A DNA stretch of 64,000 bases, taken from NCBI GenBank assembly GCA_947561585.1, contig CANNZV010000427.1, positions 496,001 to 560,000 of the forward strand, written 5' to 3'. Shown one piece after another: positions 1-11,973 of this stretch (within the stretch, counting starts at the first letter, position 1; every line of letters starts with the position of its first letter). The stretch is from Caprella mutica (taxonomy: Eukaryota > Arthropoda > Malacostraca > Amphipoda > Caprellidae). The notes below the pieces were generated by a model. That model did not search any database. It was not told the origin of the DNA and saw only the letters and a program-made list of their open reading frames with translations. Position numbers and translations under genes: made by a program.

Positions 1-412
1 TATGATTATGTGTAATGAACATTCACATCTAGTTACCATTTGGCTCGCATGAGATCAACATCTAATCTCAAGTCTGAGTTGTGAGACAAATATTTGTGAG
101 TGTGTAGTGAAGTGCAATAGTGCAAGATTATATGCTTGATATCGAAATGCATTCTCTTTTAAGCTATCGCTAAACTTGTTATTTAACCTAAAATACAGTT
201 GAGCATTGACCATAGGCCTGAGGTCGGAACCATATAAGCAAGTTGGTTCTAGGGCATGGTAATGAGTATTTAGTAGAAATAGATAAACTGAGTAAAACGA
301 ATCTGAAAGATAAGATAAAGAGTAAGATTCTAATCACAAGAATACCAATACCGTGGACCGTTATAAGGTTACACAGTTGATGAGATAACCCCAGAGGGGA
401 CCATCACATCAC
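1..412. other. No gene recognised
   Basis: AT-rich sequence without a recognisable coding region or repeat boundary. It adjoins the 3' truncation point of the LINE fragment that follows. Confidence 0.4.
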
Positions 413-414
413 TT

Positions 415-1500
415 AGGCTAATAGTGGTATCATCGGCGAATAAGGTGAAGTGCAATTTCTAATATCATTAATATACATGAGAAATATAACAGGTCCCAGG
501 ACACTTCCCTGAGGTACGCCACATGATATTGCCCTATCACCCGACACAACATCACCAATTTTTACGTTCTGTGTATGTCCATGAAGATAACTACGGAACC
601 ACTCCAAAGCCACACCACGAATTCCATACTTATCAAGTTTACGCAATAAAATTGCATGGCTTACAGTATCAAAAGCCTTTTTAAAATCTATGGCTATTCC
701 AAATATATATTTTTTACTATCAAGGTCGTGATATACCTTCTCAACAAAATTCAAAATGCCATCCATAGAACTCTTAAATTTCTGAAAACCAAACTGCTTC
801 GAATTTATAATTCCGTATTTAGCCAGGTAACCACTCAATCGAGATGCAACACATTTTTCTATGATCTTGCTAAGCAGGGGCAAAATGGATATCGGTCGAT
901 ACTTAGTCACTTCATACTCAGAACCATTCTTAAACAAAGGTGCTTTTTTTAACCTGTCAGGGAATATTCCACTAGAAATAGAGTTATTTACAATGACTGA
1001 CAAAGGATATGATAAAAACAAATTGCCAATTTAAATATTCTAGTTGGAATCTTATGAAGCCCATAACCAGAATTTTTCAACTGACTAGTAATGACAATAA
1101 TTTCCCCCTGAGGCACATGCTAGAGGAAGAGATAATTTGAAAAATTATAGTTTATATTGTCAACAGGATCTTGGTTAGAAACAGGAATGTTAGAATCAAG
1201 CACAGAAGCTACACTACAGAAATAGTTATTAACATGATCAGCTATTCTCTGAGTGCCACCCTCATGCTCCTCATCTATCTTCAACGACGTAATAACTCTC
1301 TTTCCAACATTATTCATAAGAAGGTTATTAATGAGCTTCCATGTTGCTTTGACATTTGATCTGCACCCATGAAATGCATCGGCAACATAATTCTTTTTAG
1401 CTCTCTTGATTTCATTAGTAAGATTGTTTTTAAATCTCTTATAAAAAGATTCAGTAATAAGATTCTGTTTTAATTTTTTGTAATATAATGATTTTAATTT
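415..1500 (-). pseudogene. Jockey/CR1-like LINE reverse transcriptase fragment
   Basis: Remnant of ORF2 of a non-LTR retrotransposon on the minus strand. The upstream part (about 1500 to 1120) encodes the linker between endonuclease and reverse transcriptase, with the typical basic segment NEIKRAKKNY and the KATWKLINNLL motif. The RT palm part (1021 to about 455) shows YRPISILP, FGFQK, AIDFKKAFDTV, CGVPQGSVLGP and LMYINDI. A one-base frameshift near 455 separates this from the catalytic LFADDTT box, which is readable in the next frame at about 430-452. A stop at 1120-1122 interrupts the linker. The endonuclease (5' end) and everything after the FADD box are missing, so this is a dead copy truncated at both ends. 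Family placement rests on motif pattern; Jockey versus CR1 cannot be settled by eye. Confidence 0.88.
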
Positions 1501-2808
1501 AAGTGAATATGAAATTAAATTGACATCAGGTTCCGATATATTTCGATGAATTCCAGATTATATCTCACACGAATCGGAGCATTACGAATACATTTTGAAC
1601 GGAATTCAATAAATATAATAGATATCGTAATTTTTAGTAAACGATACGAATTTTTAGGTATCTATTCTCAAACATCATCCAGTAATATAATAGATATTTA
1701 ATTACTCGTATTTTTTCGATATATGCCTTTAACGGCGCACCAACAATTGGGCCCGCCGATAATTGGACCCAGGACAATTGGGCACGAGATATTTAAAATT
1801 TAGAATATTCCTAATATCAAAAAATATTCTCGTTATACAAAATATATTCTGGTTGTGAAAAATATAGAGGAGAAGCGGGAGAATTCGGACAGTTTTTGTT
1901 AAAAACTCAATAATTCGTAAACCAATTCGAATTTTACTATTTAAAGATTTCTGTGGGTAGATAAAGCATTTTCCTTCAATTTTTATTGAGACTGCTTTAC
2001 AGTTTAAACCTTCCTTCGAAAGTAATAAGACAAAATGTAAGAAGGATTCAAGTATCCGAATGCTCCTTCCAAGAGCATCGGACAAGCTGTGAGGTTAAAA
2101 AATTGGAAATTTGGGTAATTAAACGATATGATTGAATTCGGTTCAACGATTTCAATTGAAATAAACCATGACATGTTATTCACAGTAATAAAAATTAATT
2201 GTATTTGAAATTTTACAATAATTGTAATTATTGAACATTTTCTCCAACAAAATATAGATAGCTCATGAGTAATCACTGTAATATTATCTTTCTATTTAAT
2301 AGCTATATATCAAAAACAAATGGTATAACTATTTCCGTTTACTTTGGGTATAGCTATTTCCTTTTTCTTGGAATTACACTAAAGTTCGTAAATTACATCT
2401 TGAATATTTCTTCGAATGTTTAAAGTATAGTCCATAAGTGTAGATCGTGCAACACCTACCTCCAATTTCAGCAGCTTTTCTGACAGATAAACCATTTTAG
2501 ATATTTTCGAATATCTTCTCTATTACGACCTCTATCAGTTTTCCTTTTATAATGAAAAGACATGATTACGATCGTCAAACTGTCAAATAAAGACACTAAT
2601 ATAAAAAGTTTGAAACTAACAAATGCTATTTCGATTAAAAATAATTAATTTAAAGATCTCAATGTCCTTTTTAATAAGAATTACTTTAATAAATTCTAAT
2701 GGTGGGCTGAATCGAACAAAGTGGGAAAGTTCGGACACTGTCCGAACCAATCTCAACAGAAGTATTGAATATATTAAATATTGAAGAAAACGGTGAATTA
2801 CACGATTC

Positions 2809-3366
2809 CAGGACAATAACCCCCGTGCAAAAAAAAAAAAAAAACCGCGGTCAAAACCCCCGTGCAAAATACCCCCGGACAAAAAACCCCCGGCCTATAT
2901 AAATAGCATAATTTATTTTTATTAATATATTAAACATTATTCAATGCGAACCAATAATTATTACATTTTCTTCGAAAATATGACAAAATGTTTTGGAAAA
3001 AAAAGGTACACCCAAATACCTATTTTATAGTAAAATTAAGTACAGTATAGGTACATTTTGTCACTATCAAACCTGGCCGGGGGGGGGGGGGGGGCAAGCC
3101 CCCACCCCCCCCCCCCCCTAATCGGACTGCCAACCTAACCTAAGGTGCACCATATCTCTTTATATTTATAACATATAGTAATTTTATTAATAAAAAAGTA
3201 ATGAAAATAAATAAAATTCAATTAGGCTATTTATATCGACCGGGGGTTTTTTGCTTGGGGGTTCTCGTCCGGGGGGTTTATTGCACGGGGGTTTTATATC
3301 CAGGGGTATATTGCACGGGGGGTTTTTGACCGCGGGTTTTATTTTGCACGGGGGGTTATTGTCCTG
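2809..3366. mobile_element. Element F: short DNA element with C-rich modular TIRs, nested in A1
   Basis: The left arm (2809-2895) consists of units reading CAGGACAATAACCCCCG, GGTCAAAACCCCCG and GGACAAAAAACCCCCGG. The right arm (about 3238-3366) is the inverse, with more units, ending GGTTATTGTCCTG. The spacer holds AT-rich sequence and a G16/C14 hairpin. No ORF beyond repeats. I could not read a clean target duplication. Confidence 0.65.
3079..3118. repeat. G16 / C5-A-C14 homopolymer hairpin
   Basis: A run of 16 G (3079-3094), a 4-base spacer, then C5, A and C14 to 3118. It can form a very stable hairpin or a G-quadruplex and is prone to slippage, so the run lengths may not be reliable in an assembly. 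Confidence 0.85.
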
Positions 3367-4792
3367 TCACCAAATTACACCTCATGGGCGACAAGCTAGT
3401 AGCTACCTATACGCATGGGACCCTTCAAATTGCTGACAGTTAACACGTTGCACACATTCAATTGTAATAAACGGTGAATCCAACAATATTATGAACATGT
3501 TAAAACGAGTTGTCCGAACTATCCCTATGTCCGAATGCTCCCGGTTCTCCCTTAATCTTTTTTTATAGAACATTTACTTTTCTCATGGATAAATACTGTT
3601 TTTTATAAACTATTATTATTTTCTGTTCAGATATAGGCCATGTAAGCAAAAATTTCTTAGATACAGAAGAAATACTCTATAGTGAACTCCTGTTAGGTGA
3701 ACTGAGTAAGGATGTAGCCAATAGAAAATAAGAAGACAAGTAATACAGAATAAAAAACAATAGTAAATAAAAATGCATGTATGTATTTTAGAAGACCGTT
3801 GCCCACCAAGACATGCCGAAATCATTGGAATTTAGATTGATGTGAATTTGTCGGAACCTGTTCAGTGTTCAATATTGTAAAGTTTTATCAATTAATATTA
3901 TGAAATGTAGTTTCATTAACTTATTTTATACCAACAACTGTTCAATTTTTATTAGTTCAATGTAACTAATAACCTTAAAAGTTTGCCCATTTTATTGACT
4001 AAATATTAGTGTGACTGAACTTTGTCAGACGATGTAGACCATACATTGCATCCATATGACATAACTCAAGTTAATACGACTTATTTAAACTCTTCAAAGA
4101 TTTTCTTTACATACATCGAAACATGAGATTAGCATCCAAATCTTATTTATGGGGCTTGCTAATATAACCCTTATCAAGTTCATCAATCGAATTACAGCAA
4201 TTTTGTGAGTTGAGAATAAAAAGCATATTTCAGAATATAAAAGAACATAATATGTAGAGAATATTTTTCAAAAGAATATAAAGCATATTTTCAAATATTG
4301 GCGGGCCCAATTATCGGTCCACGGCCTTTATCAATTTCTGATTAGAATATGAAAGATACAGATAAGAGTGAAGATTTTTGGATACTACCTGTAGAAATTC
4401 AGAGGGAATAGTTATGGCGGGGCCATGAATATCTAACTCAAATTTTCAAGGCCCCACAATAAGGTTTTCCTTATGATGTATTCAACCATTATAAATCGAT
4501 TTCTTTCTCATCAAGCTACTGTTAACATTAAATGAATTACCAGTTCAGTGCATGATTTCTTATTTCTACATAATTAACTCTTTTCCGATTGAATACATTT
4601 GGTCCACATAATTTGGTAATTAATACTGCCCTCGATTGTGACATACTGAACCATGGAGTTGAATCTTTTCAAGAGATGTTAAAATTGTTCCCAGGACAAC
4701 TTTACTTCTTAAGATATGAAGATATGTGCTTGAACCCATCTGGTTAGTTTACTATTTACAAAAAATTAAAATATAAACTTATTTGGTTGCTA

Positions 4793-5982
4793 TAAAGGGT
4801 GGCGCAAAAAAAAAAAACCATTTTCAAACTAGTTTATTTTACAAACTATCAAACCTAAAATTTTTGTAAAAGAATAGTTTTATTCGTTTACTTTTTTTGC
4901 ATCTATTGTGATAATCTGTTAAGAGTTACGAAAAAAATTAAACATCCTGCAGCGAATTGAAAAAGGTAAATAAAAAAGGCTTGCGCGAGGACGTATATAC
5001 GAAAAAAAGTCATAAGAGGTATAATTAATTTTATATGATGTAACAACAATAAATTCTACTACTTTTTGTTACAAATAAGAGAAACTAAAAAAATTAATTA
5101 CCATTCGAAAGTTAGTTTTTGAGATAAAATTGATATCTTTATAAAATCATTTCGCCGTTAATTTTATCTCCCATTCGAAACCCTCAAAATGAAGCTTGTA
5201 AAAGAACAAAGAGTTTTGCTGTGACAATTATTTTAAACACTGGAAACTTTACACAGTTTCTACCTCATTTTGAACAACACTTTCTGGAAAGTTTTCCACC
5301 AACTATAAATCCCTATTAACAAATGTAAATAATTTCCAAACTGAAGAAACCACTTTAAATTTGAACAAAAAGTGATCATGTCGCAGGAGAAAAGAATGAA
5401 CACATAAAAGCATTAATCTTTTTTCATGAGCTATTTATTGAGAGCCCAAAAATATCAATCAGAAAGTAAGGATTGGATTTCGTTTAAGAGAGATTTCACT
5501 GAATTGTTAAATACGATGCGAAGTATCATCTTTTCAAGAATTATGCAAAGCTCGAACTCTTATAACGGGATTTACCGCACCGCCTCAATTTAGCAAAATT
5601 GATTCTGCAAAGAAATGCACATTTTGTAAAAAAAACTCGTGATCGGTGATGAAGATGTATTTCCATGAATGAAAGAGTCAATAACAAAAACGTTAATTGA
5701 ATGAAAAAAAGGAGGATTTAATTTTTACTACTACCATATGGAAAGAAATTATTCCTATTATGAACTTTTTTGAGTTTTTCGTTCTCGCGCAAGCCATTTT
5801 TAGTTATTTTTTTTTAATTCGCTGCAGGATGTTTAATTTTTGTCGTAACTCTTAACAGATTATCACGATAGATGCAAAAATGTAAACAAATAAAACTGTG
5901 TTTCTAGAAAATTTCTAGCTTTGATAGTTTGTAAAATATTCTAGTTTGAAAATGGGTTTCTTTTTTTTTGCGCCACCCTGTA
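4793..5982. mobile_element. Mariner-like MITE with ~200-bp TIRs, TA target
   Basis: Ends read TAAAGGGTGGCGCAAAA (left) and, inverted, TACAGGGTGGCGCAAAA (right). Arms of about 200 bp (4793-4992; 5775-5982) match, including the CCTGCAGCGAATT block. It is flanked by TA on both sides (4791-4792, 5983-5984). The paralogous intron at 29490-29505 has the same flanking sequence with a single TA and no insert, which proves the boundaries. No transposase remains in the spacer. CAGGGTGGCGC-type ends and TA duplication fit the Tc1/mariner superfamily. Confidence 0.9.
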
Positions 5983-6634
5983 TAGTATTGATATTTATTT
6001 CAAGATATCATGCGTATCCAAACAATAAGTGAAGCTGAAGAGTTATTGAAAGTTGATAGCTTCTGCTCATTTATATTGCTTTATATTTTGAAAGTTCCAT
6101 AGAATATATTCGACATAAGGAAGCCATGCTTCAATTTTTTGTCGCCTATTTAATTTATTATCATTTTGGTCTTCAAAGCTCATTAGAATGATATCTCAAA
6201 AGTACAAAAGTATCAATCGGAAATACTAAATTCTGTGATGTTATGTTTTAAAAACTAGCAGCATGAATACACCAATAATAAATATAAATACACTCACACT
6301 TTGTCAGCAGCTGTGAATATCTTTAGAATTTTGGACACCAGTTACAAGACTATTTTTTCATAATTGACAATGCATTAAACTTCATTAGAATGTTCAATGC
6401 ATTTTAAACCAAGTTCTTTCATAACAGTAACTATACACGCAGAGATAATATTATGATGAGCCACCTAAGATCGTTCAATCTTATATGTTCCCATCCTATC
6501 ATTTCCTTCAGATAGTAATATGAATAAGAACATTCCGTCATTGAAATTATATTTCATTTTAGTTGCCATTAGCATCAAAATAAATTGATTGAATCAACTA
6601 TTTTCATTTTGTCAATTTTTCTTTGTTCTTTCAG

Positions 6635-6942
6635 CAGAGACTGACAAGTTGTGGAGGTTCCTGGAAATAGGAAATCAAAAAAAAACTCTATCGAATTTTC
6701 ATGAATACATAAAAATTCACAATGGAAATTCATCAAGAAATCCATACAGTTTACACAGGAATGGGACAACAGAGTGGAATTCCTGGAGAACTGAAATTTC
6801 AAAATCCAACTTTGATTTTGTTGATATCGAGAAAAAATGCGAAAAGGCAATGAAATACAGTGGTTATTCTTTTCTTAACGATAAAAAGAATATTGATAAT
6901 ATGAAGATCGAAACTTTGGCAGACCACAATTTAAATAACTGA
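6635..6942 (+). CDS. Last exon of sulfotransferase copy 1, open
   Basis: Begins after a TTCAGCAG tandem acceptor and runs to a stop at 6940-6942, followed by AATAAATAAATA, which can serve as polyadenylation signal. It encodes the C-terminal third of the sulfotransferase fold, including NPYSLHRNGTTEWNSWR and the final HNLNN. About nine residues in ten match the copy-2 exon (31696-32003), with no frame disruption, suggesting recent duplication or remaining constraint. Confidence 0.7.
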
Positions 6943-6959
6943 ATAAATAAATATATCTG

Positions 6960-9790
6960 AAAATAGTTTATCCCATATCGTTTGGTGAATTAAACTTTCT
7001 GTCTAAGACTAGATACTATAGTTATTATATTCCTTTAAATTAGATGTAACAATTTGTCCTTTAAAGTCATGATCTTCATTCAATCAAAAAAATAGTATTT
7101 TAAAGAAATAGGGATAATTTAGTCTGAGCCTTTCACCGTCTTATATCTTCTTGATGCTTCTAGTCCTACTTAGCCTAGTGGTTTTAACTTTTTCTGTCAT
7201 TCAGCACCTCCGAATGCCCTTTTTAATTTTTCGCTAGTATCATCAACAGATCAATCTACATATACAAAAAATTTCCTCGATATCAATGAAAATTTGAATT
7301 AAAATTTTCGGGTCCGAATAGTAAATAATAATAAATAAGCACTTTTAAAATGACTTTAAAATCATGACGAATTAATGAGTATGTCGTCTTGAAATTGGTT
7401 TCTATTCATAAGTTCTGGTTGATCAAAAACACCACTACGCCTTCTCTTGGTAAATTTCTTGCAATCTTGTATGAGTAGTAGTTAGAAAATTACTTTATCA
7501 CGTGTCTTTGAACGATTAAATTTTTCTTTTGATATTTTAGTTATCTCTAGAACCATTTTTATATGTATATATATATAAATATATATATTTGTATGCACAA
7601 AAAACACAAGAAATGTAATGCAACATAAAAAAAAACCAAGTGAACGATTGTGTATCTTTTAAAAATGGAATAAGTTACTAATATTTATTGATGTACGTGT
7701 TATTAATATTCATGTATCATTTTTGTATTCGTGATTCTAATTAAATGTCGTAACTCATAGCAGTGAATGGTAATTAAGTGTGAATGGAAATTAAGTGTGA
7801 ATGGAAATTAAGTGTGAATTGTAATTAAGTATTGATGGTAATTTTTTTTTTTTTTTTTTTTTTGTTTAAAAAGACAATATTAAGACAATAATGGTAATTA
7901 ACTATTAATGGTAATCAAGTATTAATGGTAATCAAGTATTAATGGTAATTAAATATTAGCGATAGTGGATTCATATAAATCAAATAGTAGGACCAAGACA
8001 CTGACTTAAGAGAGCAATGGTGAAAGGATATATTTGGCTGTTAAGAGTCACCAATAACTGACTACATAAGCTAACTAATCTCTCTGTAACTCCATTATTG
8101 CTCCATGTTCTAAATAACTTCGAACAGTCTTCACAGGATGGCATGATTCGGTGTGACGAAATCTACAGTAATCATGCTTCTTTGATGCAACTTCATAAGA
8201 GTAAACCTTTTGGTAGTGTGAAGCTTGGTTTCCGATTCCCAAAAAGATGTAGAACAAAGATTTAAAATAATCGTCTACAGCCTCGATCAGATTTATCAAA
8301 GTTATACATCGAATAATATTGTGATGAAAGAGAACAAATTGCAAGGAAGTAAGCTCAATTTAGCTAATTACTCAATTTGCTAGATTCAAGCTCTTCATAT
8401 TATTTGTAATTTTTTCAAAGTTTAAAGATTTGAATCTTCTTCACTATATACGGGATATTATGAAACAATTTCAGCATATTCATTCATATTCCTTTAATTT
8501 TTCAATTGCTATTTGATAATTAGTAATAATAAATATTAACATTTTCAGAGAGTTTTCCTTTGATTTCATAGTGATCAGTTTTCTCTTTAAATACATCGTT
8601 TCCTATTAGTTTTTCTCTATGGCTAGCTTTGATATTTTCAAAATTAAACACTGTGTTGATATGTTTTATGACCTTTCTATATTATTATGTCGAATATAAA
8701 GAAGAGTTACTTTGATGTATATGCCAGGTGCGTGCGTATACAGATGTGTATGTTCTTTCATGTAACTTTAGTGTTTGTATGACCAGTGTAGTGATAACAC
8801 ACTGAAAGCTTAGTTACAGTGACACCATAAAGCCTAAACTGTGAAAATCACTCTACTTTTTTATTTCTCCATTCATTAAAACTAAGGTTACTGGTCATAA
8901 AACTGCAAACCATTTCATATTGGGTTCTTAATTTTATTATAGTATGTAATTTAAGATTTTTCCGTTCCTTCTTCTACCCTCTGAATTTCAAGCAAAGAAA
9001 AAGTCCGGTAGGCTAACTAGATCTGACCAATTCAAAACAATAACAAAGCTGATTCCAAGACAAAATGAATCCAAATAAAGAATCCAAGTACTAATTAAGA
9101 ATTTCATACTAATGGTTTTCATATATCATAATATTTTTCTGATCTAGAGTAGTGTTTATTTTAAAGCACTGTGTTTGAATAGGTATGTATACTTTTTCTT
9201 TTATGAATCTTAGAAAGAGTGAAGGTTTAATTTGAATATTTCTTATATAATTAATTGTGAACAGAATACTTATCGATTTCATTTCTGCTAACTGCGATAT
9301 GTTGTATAACCTTAGCTCTACAAATTTAAAGCAATTCCAGAATTTTTAAATTTTAAAGTGGAGAGGACCTTTAAATAAAATGAAATTTTACAAACTCTCA
9401 ATATACATGCAAGAACAGTTTTAGAAATTAACCCTTCACTACGCATATTATTTACAACTCTTTTTGGTTATTTTATTCCTTCAGTGTGTAGTACTTTATT
9501 TACCATTTATTGATTAATTATTGAATTAAATATACAGGAAGTCTGAATAACTATACAAAGAAGATGGCTAAAAATACGTTAAAAATATTTTATTTATACA
9601 ACTGTTTTTTTTTTTTTTGATGGAATCTGTAAAAGGAGTTAAAAAATTTAAAACTGTTATACCAAATTTATTGGAAATAAAAGAAATAACCATGATTTAC
9701 ACAATATATTTTTTGCTAATTTGGGTGTGCTGAATTGAAATTTATAAATAGTTTTGCTCTATCACCTTTAGTTTTCTGGCATTTAAATAG
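6960..9790. other. Long stretch without recognised genes
   Basis: AT-rich intergenic DNA. It holds a simple 17-bp repeat tract (7765-7965) and a T20 run near 7845. An open stretch on the minus strand at 8075-8344 (89 codons) has no family resemblance that I recognise. Confidence 0.5.
7765..7965. repeat. 17-bp tandem repeat, interrupted by poly-T
   Basis: Copies of a unit reading approximately GAATGGAAATTAAGTGT, drifting to ATTAATGGTAATCAAGT after a T-run at about 7842-7863. Roughly ten units in all. Confidence 0.75.
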
Positions 9791-9879
9791 TCTCATTTTA
9801 GTATAAACAGAGAATATATGTGCGCAGTTCAAGAGTTGCAGATAAAACAGGATAGATAAAGAACAATGATTGAATCAAT

Positions 9880-10570
9880 ATACTTTGATGACACGATTCA
9901 TAGTACCACACACAGTCAAAAGTGTGTTTTCTTAGAAGATCTGGTGTGTTTTGCCTCCGGCATGTCACGCAAGAGCATCCAGCAGAAGTCTCCCATAATG
10001 CCGGGGTTCCATTTCCTTGATAGTTGCTCTCAATCTTCGTAACATCTTGGTGGAATCTTTCTCTGTGCTCATCACTCACTGCTCCAAGGTTTGGCGGAAA
10101 GAAGTTGAGGTGGGAATGGAGAAAATGAATCTTGAGTGACATTCGGTACCCCATATCCTCGTAAGACTTTAGCAGCTTTTCAGCACAGGCTTGGTAATCT
10201 GATACGCGTGGGTTAACAATGAAGCCACTACTGACTCCCAAGCTCTCAATTCCTTTAAGTTAAGAAGCTTCTCAAAATCAGTATCCTTCAGCACTTCTCT
10301 CGGATCAGTGGTTCAACAAAGATGACCCACTACTACCTGCGAACACTGTAGACAAGTGTTGGAAGGAGCACCATTTTTGTCCAACGTCTTCACAAAATTC
10401 TCCATCAAACCAAGCTTGATATGAAGAGGAGGAAGAAGCTTCTTATTCATGTCCACGCTGTGTTCGCCAGAAAGAAAAGTGCTTTTAGACCGACAGTCTT
10501 TCTGCCTGTGATGCTGTGATACAGCTCGACTGTCCCAGAAACAGAGATGCCATCACTTACATTTAGTGCA
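9880..10570 (-). pseudogene. Degenerate fragment of a repetitive arthropod protein family
   Basis: Minus-strand reading shows LLPPLHIKLGLMENFVKTLD (about 10420-10460), then ELRAWESVV, then MSLKIHFLHSHLNFFPPNLG and AVSDEHRERFHQDV (about 10060-10180), ending with NTPDLLRK. These blocks occur in this order in an uncharacterised, multicopy protein family that I know from many arthropod genomes, usually in transposon-like settings. Reading frame changes and stops between the blocks show that the copy is dead. I know of no assigned function for the family, and the name of the element that carries it is not clear to me. Confidence 0.6.
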
Positions 10571-11033
10571 TAATAACTGGAAAATAAAGCATAAGTCTCC
10601 CAATATCAAAATTAACCCTATACGCCTTTATGTTATCGTATATGGACAAAATGATCAATATGAATATCTACAAAAAAAATAAAGGGGATATGTTAAAACG
10701 GATTTCTAATTTGAATTCAACAGCCCCAAATTAGGTAAAACGGGTATTTTTGTGCTTGCCTCAATTTCTTTTTTCAAACCAGTGTAATTATTAAATGAAA
10801 AAGAATAATAAAATGAATGTTTAAAGAAATATATGAAATAGCTATTTACAATTAAAAGAGGAAATGATCTGTTCTGAGGTATAATGAACATGAGCAGATA
10901 CTAAATTTAATAAATCTGGACTATTTGAGGTTGAGTCAAATATCATCAAATTATCTATTGATATTGCACTATTACACTGTTCTGTATGGTATCTAAAGGA
11001 TGAATGAGGTGGAGTTCATTGTTTAATACCTTA

Positions 11034-11241
11034 AAGGCTGCTTCACACATCACCGGGATCCGTCCGGCTCGTCACCAGTCCGTCTCAGTCACTCTCCTCT
11101 CAGTGATTCAGTGTCAGTGAATGATATATCGATATTTTAATTTCAACAGACCTATTCACACAGTACCGGCTCTCCTCAGTGATAAAAAATCACTGACCGG
11201 TGACGTTCCGGACGCATTACGGTGATGTGTGAAGCAGCCTT
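11034..11241. mobile_element. 208-bp MITE, TIR AAGGCTGCTTCACACATC, TA target
   Basis: Left end AAGGCTGCTTCACACATC and right end GATGTGTGAAGCAGCCTT are perfect inverses, continuing with CACCG. TA flanks both ends (11032-11033, 11242-11243). The interior contains further short inverted blocks. Non-coding. It abuts the first unit of the 45-bp minisatellite. Confidence 0.88.
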
Positions 11242-11243
11242 TA

Positions 11244-11565
11244 CTGCGCACTTTATTTACAACTATTGGTGGTTGTTTTAACCCTTCACAGCGTACTTTA
11301 TTTACAACTATTGGTGGTTGTTTTAACCCCTCACTGTGCACTTTATTTACAACTATTGGTTATTGTTTTAACCCTTCACTGTATACTTTATTTACAACTA
11401 TTGGTGGTTGTTTTAACTCTTCACTGTGCACTTTATTTACAACTATTGGTGGTTGTTTTAACCCTCCACTGTATACATTATTTACAACTATTGGTGGTTG
11501 TTTTAACCCTTCACTGTATACTTTATTTACAACTATTGGTGGTTGTTTTAACACTTCACTGAAAT
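11244..11565. repeat. 45-bp minisatellite, about 7 copies
   Basis: Tandem unit of 45 bp containing TTTATTTACAACTATTGG and GGTTGTTTTAACCC. As 45 is a multiple of three and the unit lacks stops in several frames, long open frames appear on both strands; they are by-products of the repeat, not genes. A diverged single unit sits at about 9429-9510. Confidence 0.9.
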
Positions 11566-11973
11566 AGTTATTTTCAAGTATCTAAAATACTTACTCGGGA
11601 GTTCTTAACCATATACTTATGTCCATCCAAAATAATTATTAATAATATTATCTCGAACAAAACTAAAATATATTCGTAACATGGGAAAAAAGTTACAAAG
11701 AAACCTCGGCAAATATATACAAAATAATTTTAAGAGCCTCTCTAAACCTCATAAAGCAAAATGTAGAACAAAATCTATTAAATTATTATCTGGACAAAAG
11801 TTAAACTTTTATTCTATGTTTTGTCTATTATTATTTATTTTATGCCCTTTTTCACCAATATATATATATTCATTTTTACCAATAATAAAGTATTCACAAT
11901 GTTAGAGTAAATTGCTAAATGAAGGATGAATTTCACCCACCTGTAAGGTTCGATTGTGGGATATATATATATA

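Larger units (their letters stand above)
1734..4323. mobile_element. Non-autonomous DNA element A1 with modular TIRs (GGACAATTGGGCCC type)
   Basis: The left end (from 1734) carries successive units of the form CAATTGGGCCC / ATAATTGGACCC / GGACAATTGGGC. The right end (about 4295-4323) carries the inverse, GGGCCCAATTATCGGTCC. Flanks are GCCTTTAAC (1725-1733) and GCCTTTATC (4324-4332), a 9-bp target duplication with one mismatch, as expected of Mutator-like elements. No coding capacity is seen. Its interior (about 3600-4290) resembles that of element A2 at 25563-26533, including a TATAGTGAACTCCTG stretch. Element F (2809-3366) lies inside it. Confidence 0.7.
4588..6942 (+). pseudogene. Carbohydrate sulfotransferase copy 1, 3' exons only, acceptor lost
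   Basis: Diverged duplicate of exons 4 and 5 of the gene at 22414-32003. The exon-4 equivalent (4588-4742) is open in the correct frame (ending RYEDMCLNPS then GTTAGT) but is 6 nt shorter, and the acceptor that reads TTTCAG in the intact copy is TTTCCG here, so normal splicing is not expected. The exon-5 equivalent (6635-6942, 308 nt, same length as in copy 2) is intact to its stop. The duplicated block extends upstream to about 4395 and includes intron sequence. Exons 1-3 are not visible in 1-4587 and may lie before the window. The intron is interrupted by a mariner MITE. Decaying duplicate is the best reading; a still-used gene with another splice pattern cannot be excluded. Confidence 0.8.

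Noticed and set aside
1171..1359. Plus-strand ORF over the LINE fragment
   Set aside because: Shadow of the minus-strand RT linker.
8075..8344. 89-codon minus-strand ORF
   Set aside because: No family pattern, no splice context, and composition like its surroundings.
11229..11567. Open frames of about 100 codons in three frames over the minisatellite
   Set aside because: They come from a 45-bp unit without stops; frames on both strands are equally open.
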